Positions 1 through 7,656 are shown, numbered from the stretch's first letter. The stretch is DNA of 38,630 nt from Candidatus Doudnabacteria bacterium CG10_big_fil_rev_8_21_14_0_10_41_10 (GCA_002773695.1 PFAJ01000064.1:2017-40646), one strand, 5' to 3'. Numbers and translations are program-made. Notes: generated from the sequence alone by a model not told the origin.

Positions 1-1917
1 ATCGGAAGAAGTAGTTGAATTTTTTCCAACAGTGACGATGTATGATGACGGTGAAGGATAAACTATTAGATTATTTGTAGTCGTTGCCCAAAAGCCGCCG
101 CCAGCCCCGCCGGCCGGCCAATTGGTTCGGCAAACACCTCCAATACAAAATATCGGCGCGTTAAACGCCGTGGCGGAAGTAACATCGCCCGTAAAATATC
201 CCGATCCGACAACTGTCAAAGTTTCGCCGTAAGTTCCGCCCGGAGTAGAAGTCGCAACGCCAACACGCCGGTTGTTATTGTCTACAAACAAATTTACATT
301 ACTGTTAAAATCTTGAACTGTAAGATTTCCTGTAATAGTTGAGCTCGCGTTTGCAAGGGATCCTGATAAAACCAAATCTCCGCCGACTGTCAAATCATCG
401 GTTACATACAAACTTGAAGAAGTTGTCGCGTTTACCAAAGTTGTTCCGCCAGCAACGGTTAGATCTCCGGCAAGCGAGGCGCCCTGCAAAGAAGTTGCCC
501 CGGTAATCTGCAGGCTTTCCGAAACAAAAGTACTTGCCGAAAGATAAGTAAATGCCGCGGCGGTGCCAGCTTGGTTTTTAGAATCCTCCGCTACATAAAA
601 AACAGATGAGCTGTCCGAACTTCCGGAGGATCCTGTCGCGCCCATTGCTCCGGTTTCTCCCCTTTCACCATTTTCTCCTCTTGGCCCCGGAACTCCTTGC
701 GGCCCGGCGGGTCCCTGCGGTCCTCTGGCGCCGGCTGTCCCCGGAACATAAACCGTTTTTACACTGTCATCCTCGCGAACGCGGGGATCGGAGTCTGGAT
801 CCTCAATCAATTTGGTAATGACTTTTGTGCTATCCGAAATTTTTGTGTCGTTACCGTCGTAGTCTCTCGGCACATTTACCAAGACATCCGGCGGAAGCGG
901 TGTTGTTATGGAATTGTAAAAATGTTTTAATGACCCTATAATTTTTTGCCAAACGCCGGTCTCTTGTTCTGGCTCCACCGAGACTGAACCGGCAATCATT
1001 TTTCCCTCTCCCCAAGTCTGGGAAGAAACACTGTTTTGGGGCTCTGTTGCCGCTGGCAACATTCCATATTGAAATTCTTCTTGTTTGTCGGCTGGTTCTG
1101 GAACCAAACCGGAAATTGCTTTGTCACCGGCATATTCCAAAACCTTGATCGCCAGTACCGCGGAATTATTTATTTCGTGAACAACAGACAATGGAGAAGC
1201 AAGCGCCATTGCTAAAATTAAAACCACGGCCGCGGGGGCGGTGATCATCCGATCGCGGTACCATGGCGTGTTGGCGATATAGTTTGGTAATTTTTTATTT
1301 GGCAGTCGCGCCGGCGCGTCGCCGAGGCTGAAACCTAGTTTTGAAAGATCATGGCGCGGGTCGGAATGTTTTGTTTGCTTTCGAGAAAATATCGTCTTAT
1401 ATTTTTCTGCGAGGGTTTTTACACCGCGGGAAAACCCTCCCTTCTCCCCCTTATGAGGGCGAGATTTAGAGAGTGCTATAGAAGCCGTATTTTTCCCGAC
1501 TCTCTCAATACCTTTTTTGTCATCCCCGACTTGTTCGGGGATCCAGGCCTGGATTCCTCCGCCTGGGCGGACGGGGATTACATTTTCTTTTTGTTTTATT
1601 TCATCCTCGACGACTTGATCAATCTCTTCTCTTGATTCTGCCTTCAAAATTTCTTCAAGGTTATCAATCCCTGATTCGAAAATTTGATTGTTCAAAATCT
1701 CTTCTTGCGCTTCTAGTTTTACAGGCTTGCCGACAATCCCCAAAACTTTTTGATAATCCGCGATAGCGGAGTCGCAAGTCAACCAAATTCTCCCTTGTCT
1801 TTGAGACCACAAAAAACTTTCCCTGCAAAGATAGGCAAGGTGATCCGATGTGTACCCGAATTTCTTCCGGGCCTCGGTTAGTGTTATCAATTTTTCATTT
1901 TCGTATCGAGAAGGCAT
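1..1917 (-). CDS. Surface protein (C-terminus beyond window): N-terminal HTH-like segment, one TM helix, collagen-like Gly-X-Y stretch, repetitive extracellular part
   Basis: Manual translation from ATG (complement 1915-1917) is open to base 1. N-term MPSRYENEKLITLTEARKKFGYTSDHLAYLCRESFLWSQRQGRIWLTC; TM APAAVVLILAMALASPLSVV; collagen-like GTAGARGPQGPAGPQGVPGPRGENGERGETGAMGATGSSG. Absent from the ORF track, probably because its stop lies outside the window. Confidence 0.85.
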   Translation of the reverse strand, partial: MPSRYENEKLITLTEARKKFGYTSDHLAYLCRESFLWSQRQGRIWLTCDSAIADYQKVLGIVGKPVKLEAQEEILNNQIFESGIDNLEEILKAESREEIDQVVEDEIKQKENVIPVRPGGGIQAWIPEQVGDDKKGIERVGKNTASIALSKSRPHKGEKGGFSRGVKTLAEKYKTIFSRKQTKHSDPRHDLSKLGFSLGDAPARLPNKKLPNYIANTPWYRDRMITAPAAVVLILAMALASPLSVVHEINNSAVLAIKVLEYAGDKAISGLVPEPADKQEEFQYGMLPAATEPQNSVSSQTWGEGKMIAGSVSVEPEQETGVWQKIIGSLKHFYNSITTPLPPDVLVNVPRDYDGNDTKISDSTKVITKLIEDPDSDPRVREDDSVKTVYVPGTAGARGPQGPAGPQGVPGPRGENGERGETGAMGATGSSGSSDSSSVFYVAEDSKNQAGTAAAFTYLSASTFVSESLQITGATSLQGASLAGDLTVAGGTTLVNATTSSSLYVTDDLTVGGDLVLSGSLANASSTITGNLTVQDFNSNVNLFVDNNNRRVGVATSTPGGTYGETLTVVGSGYFTGDVTSATAFNAPIFCIGGVCRTNWPAGGAGGGFWATTTNNLIVYPSPSSYIVTVGKNSTTSSD

Positions 1918-1952
1918 ATTTGATTTTGTTTTTGTTTTTTACCCCGCACCTT

Positions 1953-2201
1953 TTAGACATTTGGAAAGTCTTTCAGACTTTCCTCGATCCTGCCTTTTAA
2001 CTGGCCATATGTTTTGCCAAAGTACTTGAGGTTGTGTTCTCTTCTTCTAGCGTCTGCTTCCGAGCGATAAGCCTAGTAGTAGATGAGATCGAGATCACCT
2101 TTTGACTTAGTGTGCTCGACCAACCTCCTGCGTAAGTCGTTAGTAGAGCCGAAATACAAGCCCTTGTCTCGTTTAAGCTTGATTATGTAGACATAAAACA
2201 T
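1953..2201 (-). pseudogene. GIY-YIG nuclease family protein interrupted by an in-frame TAG
   Basis: MFYVYIIKLKRDKGLYFGSTNDLRRRLVEHTKSKGDLDLIYY*AYRSEADARRREHNLKYFGKTYGQLKGRIEESLKDFPNV*; the frame continues past the TAG with typical GIY-YIG family C-terminal sequence. Confidence 0.75.
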
Positions 2202-2405
2202 ATGTCTGAAAGGCGCGGGGTGAATTTTTTTTCTTGCGGATCCTCTTGAGAGATTTTCGGCACCTCTATAGGAACATTTTTTCGAACCTCTATATGTAAC
2301 CTTGTGAAAACCCGTGAAACTCCTCTTATACCACATAAGGACAAAACTATAAAAAGTTTTGCCCTAAAATTGGAGTATTTTCAAACTTATGAAATTGTTA
2401 TTTTA

Positions 2406-2495
2406 TTTTGGCTAAATTTAGCCCTATCTCGGATGCTTTTTGTTTCTATCTCGGAGTTTCGAGATCAAATCTACTTATATTTTAGCACACTTTTT
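2406..2495. repeat. ~90-bp direct repeat, copy 1
   Basis: Near-identical to 2982-3071 (TTTTGGCTAAA..TATCTCGGATGCTTTTTGTTT.CATCTCGGAGTTTCGAGATCAAATCTA..). Confidence 0.85.
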
Positions 2496-2673
2496 GGCAT
2501 TTGTAAAGGAGGTATCTAAAGGGCTTTAAATTACGAAACTCCAATTTCCTGTCATTGCGAGGAACCCGCGACGTCATTAATATCCTTCGAGCTAGGCTCT
2601 AGCCGAGTCGAGAAATTACGATAAAGTCGTTCTCGACTTCGCTCGAACAATAATATTCTTCGAGCGAGGCGCT

Positions 2674-2796
2674 AGCCGAGTCGAGAAGTCGCAGATTTCG
2701 AGCCGAGTCGAGAAGTCGCAGATTTCGAGCCTAGTCGAGAAGTCGCAGATTTCGAGCCGAGTCGAGAAGTCGCAGATTTCGAGCCTAGTCGAGAAG
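2674..2796. repeat. 27-bp tandem repeat, ~4.5 copies
   Basis: AGCC(G/T)AGTCGAGAAGTCGCAGATTTCG repeated at 2674, 2701, 2728, 2755 and 2782 (partial). Confidence 0.92.
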
Positions 2797-2981
2797 ATCC
2801 GACAACGCAGTTTTTGACTACGCCTGCCTGCCAGCAGGCAAGCTCGAACGATAATATTCAGATTGCTTCGTCTTCGTCCGTCTAAGCGGATGGATCCTCG
2901 CAATGACATTAGAGAGGTTGACAGGGTTTCGTAAATCATGTCTGCTAAAAATAATAATAAAAGCATTCACTTTCATTTTTG

Positions 2982-3071
2982 TTTTGGCTAAAATTAGGTC
3001 TATCTCGGATGCTTTTTGTTTCCATCTCGGAGTTTCGAGATCAAATCTATTCATATTTTAGCACGCTTTTT
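2982..3071. repeat. ~90-bp direct repeat, copy 2
   Basis: See 2406-2495. Confidence 0.85.
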
Positions 3072-3078
3072 TGCCTCT

Positions 3079-3120
3079 GTTTACAAGGATTACCCTTGTA
3101 AAAGGGTAATCCTTGTAAAC
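3079..3120. repeat. Perfect 19-bp inverted repeat with 4-nt loop
   Basis: GTTTACAAGGATTACCCTT-gtaa-AAGGGTAATCCTTGTAAAC. Confidence 0.9.
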
Positions 3121-3145
3121 TTGTAAAGAATTACTTTGTTATGGC

Positions 3146-3190
3146 AAAAAAAAGACCCACTTCAGCTCACAATGTGAACTCTAGCGGGTC
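3146..3190 (-). terminator. Rho-independent terminator overlapping the HD gene stop codon
   Basis: Minus strand GACCCGCT...AGTGGGTC followed by TTTTTTTT; the stem includes the 3' end of the coding sequence. Confidence 0.75.
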
Positions 3191-3805
3191 AACGGGCTGC
3201 CAGGTTCTGACAGCATCGCAAGCAACCTGAAGCGCCCGAGAATCGGGCATGGCTCCGAGAAGACTTGCGGCTTCTTCAAAGCGCTCTGCGGTCTTGGGCC
3301 GCCCGGCTTTTTGAGCTTCGGTCCAACCAAAGCCGACGGCATCGGCGGCGGACAGGAGCATCCACTTCAGGAACGCTCCTTCACTACCGAGGTGTTGCGC
3401 GATAGTCTCGGGTCTTGCCTGATAAGCAAGCCCGTGCCATTTGATCGCGGCGACGTCATCGCCCGGAAGGCAAAGTACCTTCAAAGCATAACCAGCTGAG
3501 CGGTTCTCGTGGCCGACATAAAGACGATTGGTCCCCTGCCCAGCGTCGACGAGACGGCACGCCTCGGGAAATTGTTTGATCTTCCCGATGTCGTGAAGCG
3601 CCGAGAGGCGGACAAGGTCGAAGTCGAGCTCAAGTCTCTGCTCAATCCGCTTTGCCGCTTCGATGACGGCGTACATATGACCAAGAAGGCCATAGACGTG
3701 CCACTTGGGTGCGTGGTCGCGCGGATCGTCGGCAAGCAGCCTTTCGTGGGCGGCTCGCGACAGGGCGCCTGACGCGTATGCGACAACTTCTTCGATGCTT
3801 CGCAT
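3167..3805 (-). CDS. HD-domain phosphohydrolase-like protein
   Basis: MRSIEEVVAYASGAL.. preceded by AAAAAGGAGGAGCG; HD-type motifs GHMY..SALHDIGK..GHENRS..KWHG..SAADAVG. The ORF track start at 3916 is upstream of the probable start. Confidence 0.8.
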   Translation of the reverse strand: MRSIEEVVAYASGALSRAAHERLLADDPRDHAPKWHVYGLLGHMYAVIEAAKRIEQRLELDFDLVRLSALHDIGKIKQFPEACRLVDAGQGTNRLYVGHENRSAGYALKVLCLPGDDVAAIKWHGLAYQARPETIAQHLGSEGAFLKWMLLSAADAVGFGWTEAQKAGRPKTAERFEEAASLLGAMPDSRALQVACDAVRTWQPVDPLEFTL

Positions 3806-3890
3806 CGCTCCTCCTTTTTCAGTTTTATCTTTAGAAAATAGCACCCGGGGGAGAGCCGACAAAAGTGTCGACTCCCCTACCCGGGTAGGT

Positions 3891-5042
3891 CTAGCGTGAG
3901 CGAGCAATCCCGCCAAGCGTGGCCGCCGTGGCGCGGTTGTCGTGACGGCGGTCCTGCTGTTGCCCGCCGGAGCTGGTCCAGCGGGTGTTGGTGGTGAGGA
4001 TGGCCTGGATCTGGCCGTCAGATAGTCCCGTGGGTGTAACCCCTTGGAACTGCCAGGACCCGTTCATTAGCATCTGGCTCCGGCCGCCGTCAAACCGCGT
4101 CTCGTAGTACCACCGCGTCGGTTCGCGACGATCCAATTCGGCAAAGACGCCACTCAAATCCGAATCCTTGTGCCGAAACGACGGCTGGATGTGCGCGTGG
4201 CCGTTGGGGCCGCGCAGCACGCCGAGGGCGAACCTGCCGGAACCGAGGAATTGGTACGACACGGCTGCCGCCTCAAAGTAGTTCCCGACGGCAGCGACGA
4301 ACGCCGGCTTACCGCAGACTTGGAACTTCTGCAGCTCGTACCGCTTCTTCCGCGCCTCGGCGTGCAGATTTTGCACCTGCTTGCCCTTTTTCATCCACCA
4401 AGTCACCTTGGCGATGATGTCGGCCTCCGGCCGGCCGGACATAAACAGCCGGCGAAAGTACATGGGAACCGTGAAGGGCTGTACGTCCTTCTCTTGGACG
4501 TTGAAGCCCTCCCAGAGCCGGTGGAGTGTGACGAACTTCGGGTCGGAGAAAAGCGCGTTCCAATCGCGCCTGTTCTGCCGCCAGAAAAAGCTGTTCACCA
4601 CGTCCATCATCTTGTCCCAGAAGAACTCCTGGGACACGATGGGATTGGTCGCGGTGTGGTAGGCCTCCCGGATGAGCTTGGCGGTCGAGTACGGGAACTG
4701 CTTCAAAAATCCCGTTTCGTTGTTGCGGTTGGCGAGGCCAACCAGCTGATTCCAGACCGCTCCCCCTTCCACGGAGGAAGCGAGCCTCGCCATTTCGGCG
4801 GCGCTCTGGAAACCCTTGTGGTACTTGCCGTCGCCCACGTCGATGAGGACGGCGGTGCGGTCTTCCGAGCATATGGCGTCCCACTGCCGGTAGTGCTCCG
4901 GCGTCGGGATATTGACGTCGCAAAACGCCATCCGCACGCGAAAGAAAGGCCCGAGGTCCAGTGCCACGCGCTTGGCGGCGACGTACTTGTCCACCGGCGG
5001 CAGCGCCGGTACCACTACACAAATTACAGGTTTGCTTTCCAT
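3891..5042 (-). CDS. Uncharacterised protein, divergent DHH/Myg1-like homologue lacking the canonical DHH motif
   Basis: 383 aa with AGGAGG upstream. Same order of elements as ORF 5381-6430: PxxPPVDKYVAAKRV, AVLIDVGDGKYHK, GxLRGPNGHAHIQPSF, WYYETR..LMNGSWQFQGVTPTGLSDGQIQAI. Confidence 0.65.
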   Translation of the reverse strand: MESKPVICVVVPALPPVDKYVAAKRVALDLGPFFRVRMAFCDVNIPTPEHYRQWDAICSEDRTAVLIDVGDGKYHKGFQSAAEMARLASSVEGGAVWNQLVGLANRNNETGFLKQFPYSTAKLIREAYHTATNPIVSQEFFWDKMMDVVNSFFWRQNRRDWNALFSDPKFVTLHRLWEGFNVQEKDVQPFTVPMYFRRLFMSGRPEADIIAKVTWWMKKGKQVQNLHAEARKKRYELQKFQVCGKPAFVAAVGNYFEAAAVSYQFLGSGRFALGVLRGPNGHAHIQPSFRHKDSDLSGVFAELDRREPTRWYYETRFDGGRSQMLMNGSWQFQGVTPTGLSDGQIQAILTTNTRWTSSGGQQQDRRHDNRATAATLGGIARSR

Positions 5043-5152
5043 TTTTCTTCCTCCTAGGAAGTTGTCCCAGGCTTATCAGGCCTGGTACGGTTGTAAGCTA
5101 CGGTTTTCGGTCAGTCGCAAACTTCGCGCAAAGACCGATTGACTTGTGACTC

Positions 5153-5210
5153 AAACAGCCACAATGTTATCCTGAAAAATTTCAGAACAAGATGTGGCTG
5201 TTTTGTTTTT
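5153..5210 (+). terminator. Terminator-like hairpin on the plus strand
   Basis: AACAGCCACAATGTT...AAGATGTGGCTGTTTTGTTTTT; no plus-strand gene seen upstream. Confidence 0.45.
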
Positions 5211-5221
5211 GTCTTGGTTGT

Positions 5222-5351
5222 TGTTCTCGCGAAAGCGGGGGTCTAGGTTTATTGTTCGAGCGACCTGCCCGCCATTCGCCTTCGGCAATGCCGATGGCAG
5301 GCGGGAGTCGAGAACCTGGATTCCTCCGCCTAGGCGGATGGGAATGACAGA
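5222..5351. repeat. Composite dispersed repeat with a second palindromic repeat nested inside
   Basis: Outer TTCTCGCGAAAGCGGGGGTCTAGG...CCTGGATTCCTCCGCCTAGGCGGATGGGAATGACA; inner GTTCGAGCGACCTGCCCGCC...GGCGGGAGTCGAGAAC. Confidence 0.75.
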
Positions 5352-5380
5352 CCTAAAAGGTGCGGGGTGAATTTTTATTT

Positions 5381-6430
5381 TTATTCAATTATCGTCACGC
5401 CCTTGTCTCTCGTTACCTTATATCCACCGCCGTTTCCCCTCTCCCGAAAGTTCCCTCTCCGCGTCCTCTCGACATTCAGCCCCTGCTTGGTTACCTGCTC
5501 AATTTCTTCGTAAGTAAGTTTGGTTGCCGGAATTCCTTGCGGCTGTACTCCCCCGTTCTGCAGGGTATTGGCCCGCGCGTCATAAAACCAGTGCGGCAAC
5601 CCCTCAGTGCGTCCCGGGGCTTCCAAATCTCTCTCGGAATCTACCGGCAAAACAATATCATTTTTTTGCGCTTCCAAAAGCTTGATCAACCTTGCCAGCT
5701 TTCGTAAATCCAATCTGGCGGCTTGCCTGGTAATAAAATTAACATGTCCGCCTTTTGCTTTTTGGACAACAAGGTCGGCGCCAACCGCTTTGCTTCGAAT
5801 GTATCCCGCCAAGGCCGGGTTATCGGATTCAATATAAACAACTTTCAAATTCCTTCCAAGCTGAACCGCGTTGAACTTTTTCGCTCTTCCCGACTTTACC
5901 AGCTCCTCAAATTCTTTCGGCAGTATTTCGTGACGGCGATTTTCCTCGGCATAATGCCCTGCCAAAAGCGGTAAAACAATTTCTAAAATCTGTTTCGGGT
6001 CGTCTGGAATAGATCTGTTCAGATTGGTCAGCAATGCGGACAAACCAAACGCCCGATCGATCGGGTCGCTGGATAAAATCCCTTTACCTTCCAAATCGTC
6101 TCTTCGTGCAAAATCCAAAAGCTTCCGCAAATCCGGCCTGTCGTCCACTTCCAAAAATTTGGCGACCATATGGGCGGAAGAGATTGTCCGATTGTTTTGT
6201 CCTAGCCGATGATGGTCAAATTTGGAGCCTCCCAAATCCAGCAAAATATAGCCTTCCCGCTCAAGTTGATCGGCGGTTTTATCTTCAGGAACCTCGGCCC
6301 AAAATTCGACATTCGCCTGCCTGACCCCTGGGAACTTTTCATCACCAAAATATTTCAGCAAAAAATACGACACAGCGGTGTCTATTTGAATCTTTGGAAA
6401 CATTACAATTGTCCTGTTTTGTGCCACCAC
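5381..6430 (-). CDS. DHH/Myg1-like predicted phosphoesterase
   Basis: FPKIQIDTAVSYFLLKYFG and YILLDLGGSKFDHHRLG motifs typical of DHH/Myg1-type proteins; the real start may be the internal ATG (MFPKIQ). Confidence 0.65.
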   Translation of the reverse strand: MVAQNRTIVMFPKIQIDTAVSYFLLKYFGDEKFPGVRQANVEFWAEVPEDKTADQLEREGYILLDLGGSKFDHHRLGQNNRTISSAHMVAKFLEVDDRPDLRKLLDFARRDDLEGKGILSSDPIDRAFGLSALLTNLNRSIPDDPKQILEIVLPLLAGHYAEENRRHEILPKEFEELVKSGRAKKFNAVQLGRNLKVVYIESDNPALAGYIRSKAVGADLVVQKAKGGHVNFITRQAARLDLRKLARLIKLLEAQKNDIVLPVDSERDLEAPGRTEGLPHWFYDARANTLQNGGVQPQGIPATKLTYEEIEQVTKQGLNVERTRRGNFRERGNGGGYKVTRDKGVTIIE

Positions 6431-6450
6431 AGATTATTTAAATTGTCTCG

Positions 6451-6479
6451 ATTATAGCATAAACTATAAATCCTGTCAA
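6451..6479 (-). promoter_or_regulatory. Consensus sigma70 promoter for the DHH-like gene
   Basis: Minus strand TTGACA-N17-TATAAT, ~20 bp upstream of the start codon. Confidence 0.8.
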
Positions 6480-6509
6480 TAAAACCAACGAGGGTAACCC
6501 TCGTATGCC

Positions 6510-6545
6510 AAAAGAAGGACGCCTTCTCATGAGAAGACGTCCTTC
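6510..6545 (-). terminator. Terminator after rplL
   Basis: GAAGGACGTCTTCTCATGAGAAGGCGTCCTTCTTTT on the minus strand. Confidence 0.8.
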
Positions 6546-6560
6546 TAATTACTTACTTAT

Positions 6561-6977
6561 TTACTTCAAGTTCACGGTTGCACCGGCCTCTTCTAGTTTT
6601 TTCTTCAATTCTTCAGCTTCGGCTTTTGAAACATTTTCTTTGATAGTTTTCGGAGCGCCATCGACTAAGTCTTTGGCGTCTTTCAAGCCTTTACCGGTAA
6701 CTTCTTTGACGACTTTAATCACATTGATCTTTTTGTCGCCAGCGGCAACTAACTCTACAGTAAAAGAAGATTTTTCCTCAGCCGCTTCTGAACCAGCGGC
6801 ACCGCCTGCGACAGCGACTGCTACAGGAGCAGCGGCAGACACACCATAGTGCTCTTCTAAAGCTTTGACGAATTCAGAAAGCTCCAGCGCTGATAGTTTA
6901 TCGATTTGATCAACGATCGGCTTGAACTTTTCTGGAACTTCGACTTTCTTTGCTTCTTGTTTTGCTTCTTCGGTCAT
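6561..6977 (-). CDS. rplL: 50S ribosomal protein L7/L12
   Basis: [24 protein letters not shown] hinge and [57 protein letters not shown]-domain. Confidence 0.97.
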   Translation of the reverse strand: MTEEAKQEAKKVEVPEKFKPIVDQIDKLSALELSEFVKALEEHYGVSAAAPVAVAVAGGAAGSEAAEEKSSFTVELVAAGDKKINVIKVVKEVTGKGLKDAKDLVDGAPKTIKENVSKAEAEELKKKLEEAGATVNLK

Positions 6978-6981
6978 ATTT

Positions 6982-7086
6982 TTGTATGTTTAATTGTTTA
7001 ATTATTATAATTTTGTCATTCCGAGCGAAGTCGAGGAACCTCTCTCCCTCTAATTAAGGGATCCCTCCATTTCAGTCGGGATGACA
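6982..7086. repeat. 105-bp exact duplication, copy 1 (between rplL and rplJ)
   Basis: Identical by eye to 11984-12088. Confidence 0.93.
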
Positions 7087-7097
7087 GATAAACAGTG

Positions 7098-7607
7098 TTA
7101 TTTCTTAACTTGTGATAATACTCTTACCAGTCCTCTATGGTTACCAGAAAGCACTGTAACCAATCCCCGCGCGGGGCCGGCAAGTACCGACGCTAATTGC
7201 CCCAATAACTGTTGTTTGGTTGGAAGCGACGCCAGCTGGTTAACTTTGCCCGTGTCGATTTCTTCACCTTCTAAAAATCCTGCCAATGGTTTTAATTGCT
7301 CATGCTTTTTAGAAAATGTTTTCAAAACCCTGGCAGCGGTAGTTTCATCGTCTGCGAAACTTACAGCGACCTGCGTTTTGAAATCCAGCTTCCCATGTTT
7401 GATTCCAGCTCTTTGTAACGCGATTTTAACCAGTGATAATTTCGCTACTGTATGACCGGCTTTTTCTTCGCGCAACTGTTTTCGCAGTTCAGATGTGTCG
7501 GCGACATTCAACCCTTTAACTTCTGAAAAAACGATGGATTTAGCTTCTTTAAAAATCTTTGTCAGTTTTTCCACAATCTGCTTTTTTTGATCCTTTGTCT
7601 TTGGCAT
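7098..7607 (-). CDS. rplJ: 50S ribosomal protein L10
   Basis: MPKTKDQKKQIVEKLTKIFKEAKSIVFSEVKGLNVADTSELRKQLRE... Confidence 0.95.
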   Translation of the reverse strand: MPKTKDQKKQIVEKLTKIFKEAKSIVFSEVKGLNVADTSELRKQLREEKAGHTVAKLSLVKIALQRAGIKHGKLDFKTQVAVSFADDETTAARVLKTFSKKHEQLKPLAGFLEGEEIDTGKVNQLASLPTKQQLLGQLASVLAGPARGLVTVLSGNHRGLVRVLSQVKK

Positions 7608-7633
7608 AAAATTAGTGATTAGTGATTAGAAAC

Positions 7634-7656
7634 AAAAAACCCGGCTACTACCGGGG
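7634..7656 (-). promoter_or_regulatory. Terminator-like hairpin in the rplJ leader (candidate attenuator)
   Basis: Minus strand CCCGGTAGTAGCCGGGTTTTTT, ~27 nt upstream of the rplJ start. Confidence 0.6.

Noticed and set aside
2073-2075. TAG recoded as an amino acid
   Set aside because: Other genes in the window use TAG as a normal stop (e.g. the pcm-like gene ends in TAG) and RF1 is present, so a single pseudogenising mutation is simpler.
2674-2796. CRISPR array
   Set aside because: The 27-bp units are directly adjacent with no spacers, and no cas genes are present.
2616-2966. 116-aa minus ORF with FSTRLEICD repeats
   Set aside because: Open only because the tandem unit is 27 bp (multiple of three); the sequence is intergenic repeat.
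2520-3065. Autonomous transposon
   Set aside because: No transposase ORF; only palindromic and direct repeats are visible.
3509-3772. Plus-strand ORFs opposite the HD gene
   Set aside because: Antisense shadows of a well-supported HD-domain gene.
4170-5057. 295-aa plus ORF (and 4309-5022 minus ORF) overlapping the 383-aa gene
   Set aside because: Overlapping-frame ORFs typical of GC-rich coding sequence; low-complexity composition, and the 383-aa frame has SD and homology support.
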